Assembly (NCBI RefSeq): GCF_020559915.1
Contig: NZ_JAJCLZ010000004.1
Span: 1-64,000, forward strand
Direction: 5' to 3'
DNA: 64,000 nucleotides
Origin: Ruminococcus sp. 210702-SL.1.03
GTDB taxonomy: Bacteria > Bacillota > Clostridia > Oscillospirales > Ruminococcaceae
Part shown: positions 40,804 through 49,771 of the stretch, one piece after another
Position numbering within the stretch: the stretch's first letter is position 1
Layout of the letters: every line of letters starts with the position of its first letter
Notes under the pieces: generated by a model
What the model was told of the DNA's origin: nothing
What the model saw: only the letters and a program-made list of their open reading frames with translations
Databases searched by the model: none
Position numbers and translations under genes: made by a program

Positions 40804-42647
40804 AAACTGCTAAGAGAATAGCGATAGCCTCCGTAGCGGTAGTAGTTGCGGGCGGCGGATGCTTTGGCGGATATACAAGATACCAGAAGAAAAAGGACAG
40901 CAAGCGCGTAGTGGACGTAGTTCCGGTAAACCTGCTCGTTACCGATTACTGGGCGGACGAGTCCACCACCGATGCTACCGTGGCTTCCGGCGGCTCGCAG
41001 AACGTTTATCTCGACAGCGAAAAGCTTGTGAAAAAGCTGTATGTCAAGGTCGGCGATAAAGTCAAAAAGGGCGACGTACTGCTGAAATACGATATGACGG
41101 TGGTAGAGCTATCCGTTCAGCAGAAAAAGAGCCAGATAGCCCTCGTTCGTCAGCAGATAAAAGAGGAAGAGAAAAAGCTCGCGAAGCTCAAAACGCTGCG
41201 CCCCTCTGAGGAAGCGCCTGCCGAGCCGACCTACCCCGATGATCCCGACGTTCCAGATGATCCCGATACGCCCGATACCCCCGATGTTCCCGTAAAGTTG
41301 CTAGATAAAGTAAGCAGCCTTGCGCAGGCGGAGGAAGAGGACGAAAACGGCGCACTGGTATTTTATTGCAGCGAAAAGGCAGCGGTAGATAGAAATTTCA
41401 TGGGCGCGCTGATAATCTCGCACAAGACTGCGCTTCTCAATGTCTGCGACGAAAGCGGCACTCTGCTTTACACATGGTATCTCGACGGCGCGAATACGCC
41501 TAAAGAACTTATCGAGGATTGGAACGTCGCCGACGGCGTGGAAAAGACGGACGAAAGCGTTTCGTTCAACTCGCTGAAATTCAAAGCGCACGGCATTTTC
41601 CAAGTGCCTGCCGATACTGCCGAGCCCGACGACGGTGATGATGGTGACGACAGCGGTATTGACGATACCGACCCCGATGACGGCGACGATACCGATATAG
41701 ACGATACAGATCCCGGCGGCGATTATACGCCGGATGATAATTCCGGCGACGACGGCGACAGCGGCGATGAGAACTATATGTACTCGCGCAAAGAGCTGGC
41801 AAACATGATCTCGGAAAAGGAAACAGAGATAAAGTCACTTAAACTTGACCTGAAATCTGCCAAACTGGAATACAAAAACAGCCTAAAGCAGAAGAAAGAC
41901 GGCAAGGTGGTAGCCGAGCAGGACGGTATAGTTACCCGCGCGGGCGATGATGACGATACCGACAGCGGTTCTGACGCTTCAGATGATAATGGCGAAGGCA
42001 TGGACGACGGCTCGGATGCTTTTGACGCTATAGATTCTTCTTACTCCGATGGCAGTTACAGCGACGATGAGGATTATTCTGACGAAGAAACATCAGATAA
42101 TGGCGATAAGCCCTACATCACGGTGCGCGGCAGTAAAAAGACCCGCATAAATATCAACGTCGGCGAAATGAACCTCGATAAATTCCAAGAGGGCGCGGTA
42201 GTGCAGGGAATGTCTTACGATACCAGCGAGAGCTTCTCGGCTAAGGTTCTCAGCATAGACCCAGAGCCCGTTTCCTACTCCTCTAACAACTACTCAGATA
42301 ACCCCAACAGCAGTACATACAGCGTGCTCGCCGAGGTGCAGGAGGACGACGTTACTTTCAGCGTGGATAACTACCTCTCGGTAACTATACCGCAGACCGA
42401 TACCGATAACGGTGGAATGTACCTGCCTTTGCAGTACGTTCGCAAGGACGGCGCAAATTATTACGTTATGAAAGCGGACAAAAAAGGCAAGCTGAAAAAG
42501 CAGTACGTTGCAACCGGCAAGGTCATCTGGGGCAGCTATATCGAGATCAAAAAGGGCATTTCTGACAGCGATATGATATGCTTTCCATACGGCAAAAACG
42601 TTAAAGAGGGCGTAAAGACCCGCGAGACCGACAGCGTGGAAGAGTAA
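40800..42647 (+). CDS. Membrane-fusion adaptor of a MacAB-like exporter, second copy with large acidic insert
   Basis: A 615-residue adaptor. An N-terminal helix (IAIASVAVVVAGGGCFGGY) is followed by a lipoyl half (KLYVKVGDKVKKGDVLLKY) and coiled-coil arms (KKSQIALVRQQIKEEEKKL and EKETEIKSLKLDLKSAKLEY). Between the two arms sits an insert of about 190 residues, flanked by Pro/Asp-rich tracts (YPDDPDVPDDPDTPDTPDVP, then long Asp-Gly-Asp runs). A second acidic stretch lies near residues 385-435. The start overlaps the ATPase stop by 4 nt. Two distinct adaptors in one operon is unusual; they may form a mixed channel. Confidence 0.82.
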   Translation: MKTAKRIAIASVAVVVAGGGCFGGYTRYQKKKDSKRVVDVVPVNLLVTDYWADESTTDATVASGGSQNVYLDSEKLVKKLYVKVGDKVKKGDVLLKYDMTVVELSVQQKKSQIALVRQQIKEEEKKLAKLKTLRPSEEAPAEPTYPDDPDVPDDPDTPDTPDVPVKLLDKVSSLAQAEEEDENGALVFYCSEKAAVDRNFMGALIISHKTALLNVCDESGTLLYTWYLDGANTPKELIEDWNVADGVEKTDESVSFNSLKFKAHGIFQVPADTAEPDDGDDGDDSGIDDTDPDDGDDTDIDDTDPGGDYTPDDNSGDDGDSGDENYMYSRKELANMISEKETEIKSLKLDLKSAKLEYKNSLKQKKDGKVVAEQDGIVTRAGDDDDTDSGSDASDDNGEGMDDGSDAFDAIDSSYSDGSYSDDEDYSDEETSDNGDKPYITVRGSKKTRININVGEMNLDKFQEGAVVQGMSYDTSESFSAKVLSIDPEPVSYSSNNYSDNPNSSTYSVLAEVQEDDVTFSVDNYLSVTIPQTDTDNGGMYLPLQYVRKDGANYYVMKADKKGKLKKQYVATGKVIWGSYIEIKKGISDSDMICFPYGKNVKEGVKTRETDSVEE

Positions 42648-42660
42648 GGAGGCATGGCAG

Positions 42661-43917
42661 ATGTTTGAAAATATAAGATTATCTTTTCAGGGTATTTTTT
42701 CGCATAAGATACGCTCGTTCCTCACCATGCTTGGTATAATAATAGGTATAGCGGCGATCATCGCGATAGTATCTACGATAAAAGGCACGCAGGAGCAGAT
42801 AAAGAACAACCTCATCGGTTCCGGCAACAACACGGTAACGGTAACGCTAAAAAAAGGCGACGACCAAATAGATTACCAGTGGGAGGGCGTGCCGGACGGC
42901 GTGCCTGTTATAACTAAGGACGTAAAGAAGCAGATAGAGGACGTAGAGCAGGTGCAGAGCTGCACGGTATACCGCTACCGCAGCTATATCGACAGTCTGT
43001 TTTACAAAAATAAAATGCTCGACTCCGGTTCAGTCTACGGTATCGACGAAGATTATCTCGATACGGCGGGATATCAGATAGAGCGCGGCAAGGGCTTTTC
43101 GCCCGCCGACTACAAGGGTACTTCTAAAGTTTGCCTTGTGGACGATACGGTGGTAGCCTCAGTTTTCGGCGACGTAGACCCTATCGGCAAGATACTAGAC
43201 ATTCGGGGCGAGCCTTTTACGGTGCTCGGCGTTGTCACAGAATCTACAGACTTCGAGCCGGTGATCAACTCGATCGAAGATTACTGGATGTACAATCAGC
43301 AGAGCGGCGGAAAGATATACATTCCCAGCGAGGCATGGCCGATAATTTTCAGCTATGACGAGCCGCAGAACGTTATCGCCAAAGCCGTAGATACCGACAG
43401 CATGACGCAGGCGGGCAAAAAGACCGCCGATATACTTAACGAAACGCTTTCGGTAAACGATGATTCGGGCATAAAGTACAAGAGCGAGGACTTGCTGGAC
43501 CAGGCAAAATCGCTCCAAGACCTTAGCTCTTCCACTAATAATATGCTTATCTGGATAGCCAGCATCTCGCTGCTCGTCGGTGGTATCGGCGTTATGAACA
43601 TAATGCTGGTTTCCGTTACCGAGCGTACTCGCGAGATAGGTCTGAAAAAGGCTCTCGGCGCACGCCGCGGCAGGATACTCATGCAGTTCCTCACCGAAGC
43701 TTCCGTGCTGACGAGCATTGGCGGACTTATCGGCGTAGCGGCGGGCATAGGCTTGGCGCAGGTGGTGTCGAAGATGGCGGAAGTACCCGTTGCTATCTCT
43801 ACCCCCGCGATAATAGTTTCAGTGCTTTTCTCGATGGTGGTCGGCATAGTTTTCGGACTTATCCCCTCTATCAAGGCGGCAAGACTTAACCCTATCGACG
43901 CACTGAGATACGAATAA
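42661..43917 (+). CDS. ABC exporter permease (MacB/FtsX-like)
   Basis: A 418-residue protein with an N-terminal helix (SHKIRSFLTMLGIIIGIAAI), a large outer MacB-PCD domain (about 50-270), and three C-terminal helices (LLVGGIGVMNIMLVSVTERT, REIGLKKALGARRG). This is the standard MacB permease without a fused ATPase. Last gene of the operon. It is likely to export a peptide or lipid-like compound across the envelope; the substrate is unknown. Confidence 0.92.
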   Translation: MFENIRLSFQGIFSHKIRSFLTMLGIIIGIAAIIAIVSTIKGTQEQIKNNLIGSGNNTVTVTLKKGDDQIDYQWEGVPDGVPVITKDVKKQIEDVEQVQSCTVYRYRSYIDSLFYKNKMLDSGSVYGIDEDYLDTAGYQIERGKGFSPADYKGTSKVCLVDDTVVASVFGDVDPIGKILDIRGEPFTVLGVVTESTDFEPVINSIEDYWMYNQQSGGKIYIPSEAWPIIFSYDEPQNVIAKAVDTDSMTQAGKKTADILNETLSVNDDSGIKYKSEDLLDQAKSLQDLSSSTNNMLIWIASISLLVGGIGVMNIMLVSVTERTREIGLKKALGARRGRILMQFLTEASVLTSIGGLIGVAAGIGLAQVVSKMAEVPVAISTPAIIVSVLFSMVVGIVFGLIPSIKAARLNPIDALRYE

Positions 43918-43937
43918 CAGCATAGTTTTGATTAAGC

Positions 43938-44009
43938 AAAATGCACAGATGTAACCGTTTACATTTGTGCATTTTGTGCATTTCAAAAGAGCGAAAATTA
44001 TGTTATAAT
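43938..44009 (+). promoter_or_regulatory. LacI operator inside a long dyad, and lacI promoter
   Basis: TGTAACCGTTTACA (43950-43963) is a near-perfect LacI-type operator. It is the centre of a larger dyad: AAAATGCACA (43938-43947) and TGTGCATTTT (43966-43975). The same hairpin could terminate the exporter operon. The promoter is TTTCAA (43981-43986), 17 bp, TATAAT (44004-44009), so bound repressor would sit next to the -35 box and autoregulate the gene. Confidence 0.6.
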
Positions 44010-44049
44010 ATAAAATAATGATACAAAAAAGAAAGGGCTGTTATACAAA

Positions 44050-45054
44050 ATGAGCGCAACAATAAAAGACGTTGCTAACGAAGCCGGACTTTCGGTCGCT
44101 ACCGTTTCGCGTGTGCTGAATAATAGCGCAAACGTTTCTGAGGACGCGGCGCAGAGGGTAAATCAGGCGATAGATAAGCTGGGCTACTCGCCAAACTTTC
44201 TCGGCAGAAATCTGAGAAAGCGCGAGACCAACGTTATCCTCGTTATAATGCCGACTTCCGAACATTCATTTTATATGAAAATAGTTGCGGGTATACAGAA
44301 GTATGCCCAAACACGCGGCTACGACGTTATCTGCGCTTCCTCAAACTCTACTTCCGAGATAGAGGTGCGCCAGATGAATATGCTTTTCAACCGCACGGTA
44401 GATGGCGTTATTCTGCTGGGTACTCAGTACGACGCCGATACGCTCAATAAGCTTTCTAAAAATTATGATATAGCCCTCTGCTGCGAGGGCGTTGACGGCG
44501 CTGACGTGCTTACTGTAGTGGTTGACGATGAGCAGGGCGGTTACGACGCGGCTAAGGCGCTTATTCGGCTGGGCCACCGCAAGATAGCTTTTGTCGGCGC
44601 GAATGAGAATGCGGTGTCTTCCTCGAGAAGGCGCGACGGCTTCCTGCGCGCTATGAAAGAATACGGCATCACAGTAGACCCCGACTATATTTACAGCGGC
44701 TCGTTCGAGTACGAAAACGGCGAGGCGGCTATACGCTATTTCATGAGCCTGCCCGAACCGCCTACGGCTGTGTTCTGTGTTTCAGATCTGCTGGCTATCT
44801 CGGCGATACACGGCGCGGCAGACCTCGGGCTGAAAGTCGGCAAGGATATTTCCATCATTGGTTTTGATAACATCACAATGTGCGAGATGATGCTGCCGAG
44901 CGTTTCTACTATAGAGCAGCCCTGCGAAAAGCTGGGCGAGATGGTAGTTCGCAAGCTTATAGCGAATATAACATCGCCTGCGGGCAGTAAGGACAACCGC
45001 ACATACACCGTAGAGCACCGCGTTATCCTGCGCGACTCAACGGGAAGCGCATGA
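44050..45054 (+). CDS. LacI-family transcriptional regulator
   Basis: A 334-residue repressor. The HTH is at residues 4-25 (IKDVANEAGLSVATVSRVLN), followed by the hinge (YSPNFLGRNLRKRETNVI). The periplasmic-binding-protein-like sensor domain includes FNRTVDGVILLGTQYD, ALIRLGHRKIAFVGA, CVSDLLAISAIHGAADLGLK and ISIIGFDNI. It lies directly before a sugar-binding protein gene. Operators of one type precede lacI, both binding proteins and mgp, so it probably responds to a mannan-derived oligosaccharide (inference). Confidence 0.94.
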   Translation: MSATIKDVANEAGLSVATVSRVLNNSANVSEDAAQRVNQAIDKLGYSPNFLGRNLRKRETNVILVIMPTSEHSFYMKIVAGIQKYAQTRGYDVICASSNSTSEIEVRQMNMLFNRTVDGVILLGTQYDADTLNKLSKNYDIALCCEGVDGADVLTVVVDDEQGGYDAAKALIRLGHRKIAFVGANENAVSSSRRRDGFLRAMKEYGITVDPDYIYSGSFEYENGEAAIRYFMSLPEPPTAVFCVSDLLAISAIHGAADLGLKVGKDISIIGFDNITMCEMMLPSVSTIEQPCEKLGEMVVRKLIANITSPAGSKDNRTYTVEHRVILRDSTGSA

Positions 45055-45162
45055 TGCATTGACTGAATGATCTTGAATATTTGAACTTTAAATCGGCTTT
45101 ATTTCCAAAAAGCCGATTTTCTTTTGTGCATAATACCTAATTATATATCCGGAATGTGAAAA

Positions 45163-45205
45163 GTTAATCGTTTTCATTGACAAATAGCATAAAGCGTGAT
45201 ATAAT
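45163..45205 (+). promoter_or_regulatory. LacI-type operator and promoter of the first sugar-binding protein
   Basis: GTTAATCGTTTTCA (45163-45176) directly touches TTGACA (45177-45182), which is 17 bp from TATAAT (45200-45205). A repressor bound here would block the polymerase. Confidence 0.65.
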
Positions 45206-45255
45206 AATGATGATAAGATGAAGCCTTTATGGCAATTATTTGGAGGTGAGTTCAT

Positions 45256-46668
45256 ATGTTTAAGGCAAAAAAGATCGCAGCAGGGGCTTTTGCTCTTTGC
45301 TTTGCAGCGGCGGCAGTAGGTTGCGGCGGCAGTAAAGACGACAGTTCTTCTCATGTAGATCAGGTGAAAATAGAAGATACTGACAAGATCGAGGCTATTC
45401 CCGACGGCGCTGATAACGAGCTGGAATGGCTCTCTTATTTCGACATCAATCCCACTAAGGGCGCTGAAAAGAGAGCAGACCTTACCCTTTTCGAGAAGAA
45501 GGGCGGTAAGATAAATTACACAAACACCACTTCGATGACTAAGTACGATACGCTCGCTAACCGCGTGCTGGCCAACGATGTTCCCGATATGTTCTGGTAT
45601 GAGCAGAAAATGACTTTTCCGAACTACTGCGTAAAGGGAATGTTCCAGCCTGTCGACGATATAGTTGATTTTGACAGCGACCTTTGGGCAGACGTTAAGG
45701 ACACCGCAGATCAGTTCACGCTGAAGGGCGAGCATTACGTAGCACCTGTAAAGTACGTTGCGAACTCTGTTCTTACATATGATAAGGACGTTATCGAAGC
45801 CTGCGCGCTCGATGATCCTTATGAGCTTTACATGAACGACGAGTGGAACTGGGATACTTGGTACGATATGATGGACGAATACGTCAAGGGCGCTGAGGGC
45901 GATGAGCAGAGATACGGCGTAAACGGCTGGTTCGCACCTTTCATCTTCCAGTCTACCGGTCACACCCTTATCGAATATGATGCTGACAAGGACGAATATG
46001 TTTCCAACATCACCGACCCGAATTTCGACCGCGCTACCGATCTGCTTTACAACATCTCGAAGAACGGTATGTATTACGGCGATTGGGTAGGTCAGGCTTC
46101 CGACTGCTTCAAAAAGAATATCCTCTTCTTCGCTATGGGACCTTGGGCTGCGAGCGATACCCACACCCCGAGAGACGGCTCTAACTGGGGCATAGTTCCT
46201 ATTCCTTCCGACCCGAATGCAGACGCTAAGTACACCAGCGTCGAGATCAACGCTTATATGTGGGTAAAGGGTTCGACAAAGAAGGAAGCTATGAAAACTT
46301 GGCTGGAGTGCGCTAAGCTTGTCAATACAGACCCCACCTACATCGAAGCTGACAAGGAAAAGTTCTTTGTAAACAACCCGAACTGGACAGAAGAAATGTA
46401 CCAGATGGCATACTCTGAGCTTTCTAGCAGCAACTGGGTACAGCTTATCGACCCCGGCTACGGTATCTCCACCACGCTTTCCAACGACGACGCGGCGGCG
46501 AACGATACTAAGGAAGCGGTAGTTGCTTATATGTACTCGTCGGTAATGAAGACTGATGATGACGGTGCGCAGTATACATGGACTCAGCTCCGCGAAACTT
46601 ACAGCGGCACTATCGACTCCGAGCTGAAAACTTTCAACGAAGAGTACAAGAAATTCATAGGCAAATAA
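45256..46668 (+). CDS. ABC sugar-binding lipoprotein, family 1, first copy
   Basis: A 470-residue lipoprotein with lipobox AVGCGG. The body is an extracellular solute-binding protein type 1 (LEWLSYFDINPTKGAEKRAD, NRVLANDVPDMFWYEQK, MTFPNYCVKGMFQPVDD, NDEWNWDTWYDMM). It shares length and these blocks with the gene at 48292. No permease or ATPase is next to it. It probably delivers an oligosaccharide to an importer encoded elsewhere. AATTATTTGGAGGTG precedes the ATG. Confidence 0.88.
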   Translation: MFKAKKIAAGAFALCFAAAAVGCGGSKDDSSSHVDQVKIEDTDKIEAIPDGADNELEWLSYFDINPTKGAEKRADLTLFEKKGGKINYTNTTSMTKYDTLANRVLANDVPDMFWYEQKMTFPNYCVKGMFQPVDDIVDFDSDLWADVKDTADQFTLKGEHYVAPVKYVANSVLTYDKDVIEACALDDPYELYMNDEWNWDTWYDMMDEYVKGAEGDEQRYGVNGWFAPFIFQSTGHTLIEYDADKDEYVSNITDPNFDRATDLLYNISKNGMYYGDWVGQASDCFKKNILFFAMGPWAASDTHTPRDGSNWGIVPIPSDPNADAKYTSVEINAYMWVKGSTKKEAMKTWLECAKLVNTDPTYIEADKEKFFVNNPNWTEEMYQMAYSELSSSNWVQLIDPGYGISTTLSNDDAAANDTKEAVVAYMYSSVMKTDDDGAQYTWTQLRETYSGTIDSELKTFNEEYKKFIGK

Positions 46669-46685
46669 TTTCAAAGCATAAAAAT

Positions 46686-46720
46686 AAGCGGTTCGCAGTA
46701 AAATGCGGGCCGCTTTTGTG
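46686..46720 (+). terminator. Terminator of the first sugar-binding protein gene
   Basis: AAGCGG with an inner CGC/GCG stem and CCGCTT, followed by TTGTGTT. Confidence 0.7.
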
Positions 46721-46741
46721 TTACGCAAATCCAGACAAAAT

Positions 46742-46769
46742 AAAAAAGCCGCCTGAAAAAGACGGCTTT
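46742..46769 (-). terminator. Terminator of rpsT
   Basis: On the minus strand AAAGCCG pairs with CGGCTTT and is followed by TTTTT; 10 nt after the rpsT stop codon. Confidence 0.8.
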
Positions 46770-46778
46770 AATAATCAA

Positions 46779-47033
46779 TTACTTGTTAAGGGACTTAGCA
46801 AGAGCAGACTTCTTTCTGGAAGCGTTGTTCTTGTGAAGAATACCCTTCGAGCAAGCCATATCGACCTTCTTGATTGCGGTCTTGATAACGGCTTCCTTAT
46901 CGTCAGCATTGTTAGCAACAGCGAGATCAGCTTTCTTGAGCGCGGTCTTGAGATCAGACTTAACAGCCTTGTTTCTCATAGCCTTAGCCTCGTTGATCCT
47001 TACTCTCTTCTTAGCAGACTTGATGTTTGGCAT
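46779..47033 (-). CDS. rpsT: Ribosomal protein S20
   Basis: An 84-residue basic helical protein starting MPNIKSAKKRVRINEAKAMR and ending GILHKNNASRKKSALAKSLN, the standard bS20 sequence at standard length. GGGAGGGTAAT precedes the ATG. It lies divergent from gpr, as in many Firmicutes. Confidence 0.97.
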   Translation of the reverse strand: MPNIKSAKKRVRINEAKAMRNKAVKSDLKTALKKADLAVANNADDKEAVIKTAIKKVDMACSKGILHKNNASRKKSALAKSLNK

Positions 47034-47133
47034 TTGATTACCCTCCCTTTATGAATAATTTTCACTTATTCGTATAAACTAACTGCGTGACTGAGAGGGA
47101 AACGCAATCAGCTATTAAACAAGCATTGTAAAT

Positions 47134-47162
47134 ATTATAACACATACAGTCACAAATTGCAA
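47134..47162 (-). promoter_or_regulatory. Promoter of rpsT
   Basis: The minus strand has TTGCAA (47157-47162), 17 bp, TATAAT (47134-47139). A leader of about 95 nt follows, which could carry S20 autoregulation. Confidence 0.7.
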
Positions 47163-47234
47163 GAGATTTTTTGAAGATTTTAAGAACATTTCTGAAACTT
47201 TATTTATACATTTTGCACAAAAAGGGGCAGTAAT

Positions 47235-48068
47235 ATGGCACTTGATACAGATCTCGCGCTGGAATCATATGTAAGCGAAAGGGCAGGGAAGCTTGAGGGA
47301 GTTCGCACTCGCGAGCGTTTCGATGAAGCGGCGGAATTTACGATAACCGAGATAACGGTAGAGAGCGAAGCGGCGGCAAAACGTCTGCAAAAACCCTGCG
47401 GAACGTACATCACTTTGGAAACTGAAGCCCCACTTTACGAGTATCACCCGAACTTTTCGGCGCGGTGCGAAGCCATTGCGCGCGAGCTTTCCAAAGTCTG
47501 CAAGGGCGGGAGCACGCTTTTTGTCGGGCTGGGCAACCGCAGGATAACTGCCGACAGCCTTGGCCCGCTCGCCGCCGACAGCGTTTTTGCGACCCGCCAT
47601 ATCAAACGTTTGGCGCGCGAACTTGACACTTCCGAGCTTACCGAAACTACCGTGATCTCGCCCGGCGTGATGGCGCAGACGGGCGCGGAATCCTCAGAAA
47701 TTGCGGCAGCGGTGTGCAGGGAAGTGCGTCCTCAGCAGGTGATAGTCTGCGATGCGCTCGCCTGTTCTCAGCCCGCACACATGGGTCATACTATACAAAT
47801 AAGCAGCGCGGGGATTGCTCCGGGCAGCGGTGTTGACAATTCTCGCGCCGAGCTTTCTGAAAAGTACCTAGGCGTGCCGACTGTCGCGATAGGCGTTCCG
47901 ACCGTTTCGCGCCTTCTTTTTTCGCATGAAGGCATGTCTGATCTGCTGATAACCCCGAAACCGATCGACAAACTGGCTGCGCAGGCGGGCACGCTGATCT
48001 CTGCGGCGGTAAATATTTATTTGCATCCGAGCCTTTCGGCAGAGGACATCGCGTCACTAATAATGTAA
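47235..48068 (+). CDS. gpr: GPR endopeptidase (spore germination protease)
   Basis: A 277-residue protease that degrades small acid-soluble spore proteins during germination. Family features are the N-terminal DTDLALESY region with the processing site, FVGLGNRRITADSLGPLA, VISPGVMAQTGAESSEI, and CDALACSQPAHMGHTIQIS. The length is slightly shorter than Bacillus GPR. AAGGGG precedes the ATG. Together with yabP and yabQ it shows that this lineage keeps spore genes. Confidence 0.92.
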   Translation: MALDTDLALESYVSERAGKLEGVRTRERFDEAAEFTITEITVESEAAAKRLQKPCGTYITLETEAPLYEYHPNFSARCEAIARELSKVCKGGSTLFVGLGNRRITADSLGPLAADSVFATRHIKRLARELDTSELTETTVISPGVMAQTGAESSEIAAAVCREVRPQQVIVCDALACSQPAHMGHTIQISSAGIAPGSGVDNSRAELSEKYLGVPTVAIGVPTVSRLLFSHEGMSDLLITPKPIDKLAAQAGTLISAAVNIYLHPSLSAEDIASLIM

Positions 48069-48099
48069 ATATTCAGTTAATTAGTACAATGTTTTTTAG

Positions 48100-48222
48100 G
48101 TAATCGTTTTCTGTAAACGTATTCTATGTTCATTTCGTGAGGGTTTCGTTAAAATTACTAAAGAAGAGCTTTGTTTATATTGCAAAATGCCGATTGAAAT
48201 TGAAACTGGATTTTGGTATAAT
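48100..48222 (+). promoter_or_regulatory. Double LacI-type operator and promoter of the second sugar-binding protein
   Basis: GTAATCGTTTTCT (48100-48112) and TGTAAACGTATTC (48112-48124) abut each other. The promoter is TTGAAA (48194-48199), 17 bp, TATAAT (48217-48222). The operators lie about 70-95 bp upstream of the -35 box, so another promoter or looping is possible. Confidence 0.55.
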
Positions 48223-48291
48223 ATTATTAGTTGAAAAGGCTAGTTACGCAATTTTTCTATTTTTTTTAATATTTCTAGGAGGTTTTTTCAC

Positions 48292-49704
48292 ATGAAAGCA
48301 ATGAAAAGAATTTTTGCAGGTGCTCTTGCTCTTACAATGGCGGCTGCAGTTACCGCATGCGGCAATTCTAAGGGCAACAGCTCTTCCGATGCCGGCGGAA
48401 AAGATCTTACTGACGACCAGAAGAAGCAGGTAGAAGATATCGGTGCTTCTCTTGAGGACGTAGATCTTGCTAATAAGACTATAAAGTGGATGGCTCACTA
48501 CGACATCAACCCCTCTAAGGGTCAGGTAAAGTCCCCTGCGCTCGAGCTTTTTGAGAGCAAGTACGGCGGAAAAGTTGAGTACGTTCAGACCACTTGGGAT
48601 AAGAGATATGATGACCTTGCTACAGCAGTTATGGGCAAGAAATCACCTGACTTCTTCCCGGCTTCTGATATGGATACTTTCCCTAAGGGCGCTATCAAGG
48701 GAATGTTCCAGCCGATAGATGATTATATTGATCTTGATTCCGACCTTTGGTCCAGCACCAAGACTGCTAGCGACTCCTTCATGTTCCAGGGCAGTCACTA
48801 CATAGCTGTTATCGATGTATCGCCTAACTATGTTTGCACTTACAACAAGACCACCATCACTGAGAACGGTCTTGACGATCCTGCTGAGCTGTTTGCTGAC
48901 GATAACTGGAATTGGGATACTTTCAGCGATATGTGCAACGAATTCGTTGATCAGGATAACGATAAGTATGCTCTCGACGGTTACTGGTATGTAAAGGCTC
49001 TTTCTGAGACTTCCGGTAAGCCTATGATAGGACTTGCTGATGGTAAGATCGTAAACAATATGTCTGATCCTGATATAGAAAAGGCTCAGAATTTCATGTA
49101 TAACCTCGAAAAGAACAATGTAGTATTTGACCGTTCTTCTAACGATTGGAATACTCGCGGCGACGGCACTACCGGTAACGGACTTGGTACTTACCAGACT
49201 CTGTTTATTCCTGTTGGTCTGTGGGCTCTCGAAGCTCCTCTGGAAACTACTGCTCCTTTCGGCGATATGGAAGCGGGCGAGATCATGTTCGTTCCTATGC
49301 CTAAGAATCCTGACAGCGATACTTATTATATGTCTTCGCACGTTGAGGGCTACAACCTTTGTAAGGGTGCTCCTAACCCCGAGGGATTTGCAGTATACAT
49401 GAACTGCCTCCAGGCTTGCAAGGATAAGGCTTCCAGCATCACTGAGGATACTCTCGTTAACGAGTACAAGTGGAATCAGGATATGCTCGATATGAGAGCT
49501 AAGGTATATGACATGGCTGCCGAGAACCCTGTATTCGACATTCAGGAAGGCGTATCTGATGACCTGTCCACAACTATGATGAGTGTATCTCAGGCTACCA
49601 TGATCACGGGCGGCGGCGCTACTACTTGGACTGCTACACGCTCCGAGTACGAGAAGGCTGTTGACTATATCGTTGAAGAGTGCAACGCTAAGATCGAAGG
49701 CTAA
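48292..49704 (+). CDS. ABC sugar-binding lipoprotein, family 1, second copy
   Basis: A 470-residue lipoprotein with lipobox AVTACGN. It is homologous to the gene at 45256 (IKWMAHYDINPSKGQVKSPA, SPDFFPASDMDTFPKGAIKG, DDNWNWDTFSDMCNEF). Codon use is smoother and more biased than in its paralog, which suggests high expression. AGGAGG precedes the ATG. Again no permease is adjacent. Confidence 0.88.
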   Translation: MKAMKRIFAGALALTMAAAVTACGNSKGNSSSDAGGKDLTDDQKKQVEDIGASLEDVDLANKTIKWMAHYDINPSKGQVKSPALELFESKYGGKVEYVQTTWDKRYDDLATAVMGKKSPDFFPASDMDTFPKGAIKGMFQPIDDYIDLDSDLWSSTKTASDSFMFQGSHYIAVIDVSPNYVCTYNKTTITENGLDDPAELFADDNWNWDTFSDMCNEFVDQDNDKYALDGYWYVKALSETSGKPMIGLADGKIVNNMSDPDIEKAQNFMYNLEKNNVVFDRSSNDWNTRGDGTTGNGLGTYQTLFIPVGLWALEAPLETTAPFGDMEAGEIMFVPMPKNPDSDTYYMSSHVEGYNLCKGAPNPEGFAVYMNCLQACKDKASSITEDTLVNEYKWNQDMLDMRAKVYDMAAENPVFDIQEGVSDDLSTTMMSVSQATMITGGGATTWTATRSEYEKAVDYIVEECNAKIEG

Positions 49705-49738
49705 TATCTGAGTTAAATAGTTTTGATATAAGATATAA

Positions 49739-49768
49739 AAGAGCGTCGCGTATATGCGGCGCTTTTTT
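49739..49768 (+). terminator. Terminator of the second sugar-binding protein gene
   Basis: AAGAGCGtCGC, 6-nt loop, GCGgCGCTTTTTT. Confidence 0.8.
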
Positions 49769-49771
49769 GTG

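Noticed and set aside
41220..41760. Asp/Pro-rich tracts considered as an assembly artefact or DNA repeat expansion
   Set aside because: Codons vary within the tracts and the frame stays intact on both sides, so they look like genuine low-complexity protein segments.
45088..46728. A 546-codon open frame on the minus strand
   Set aside because: It lies opposite the sugar-binding protein gene, which has a lipobox, ribosome site, promoter and family motifs. The minus-strand product has no recognisable features and arises from biased codons.
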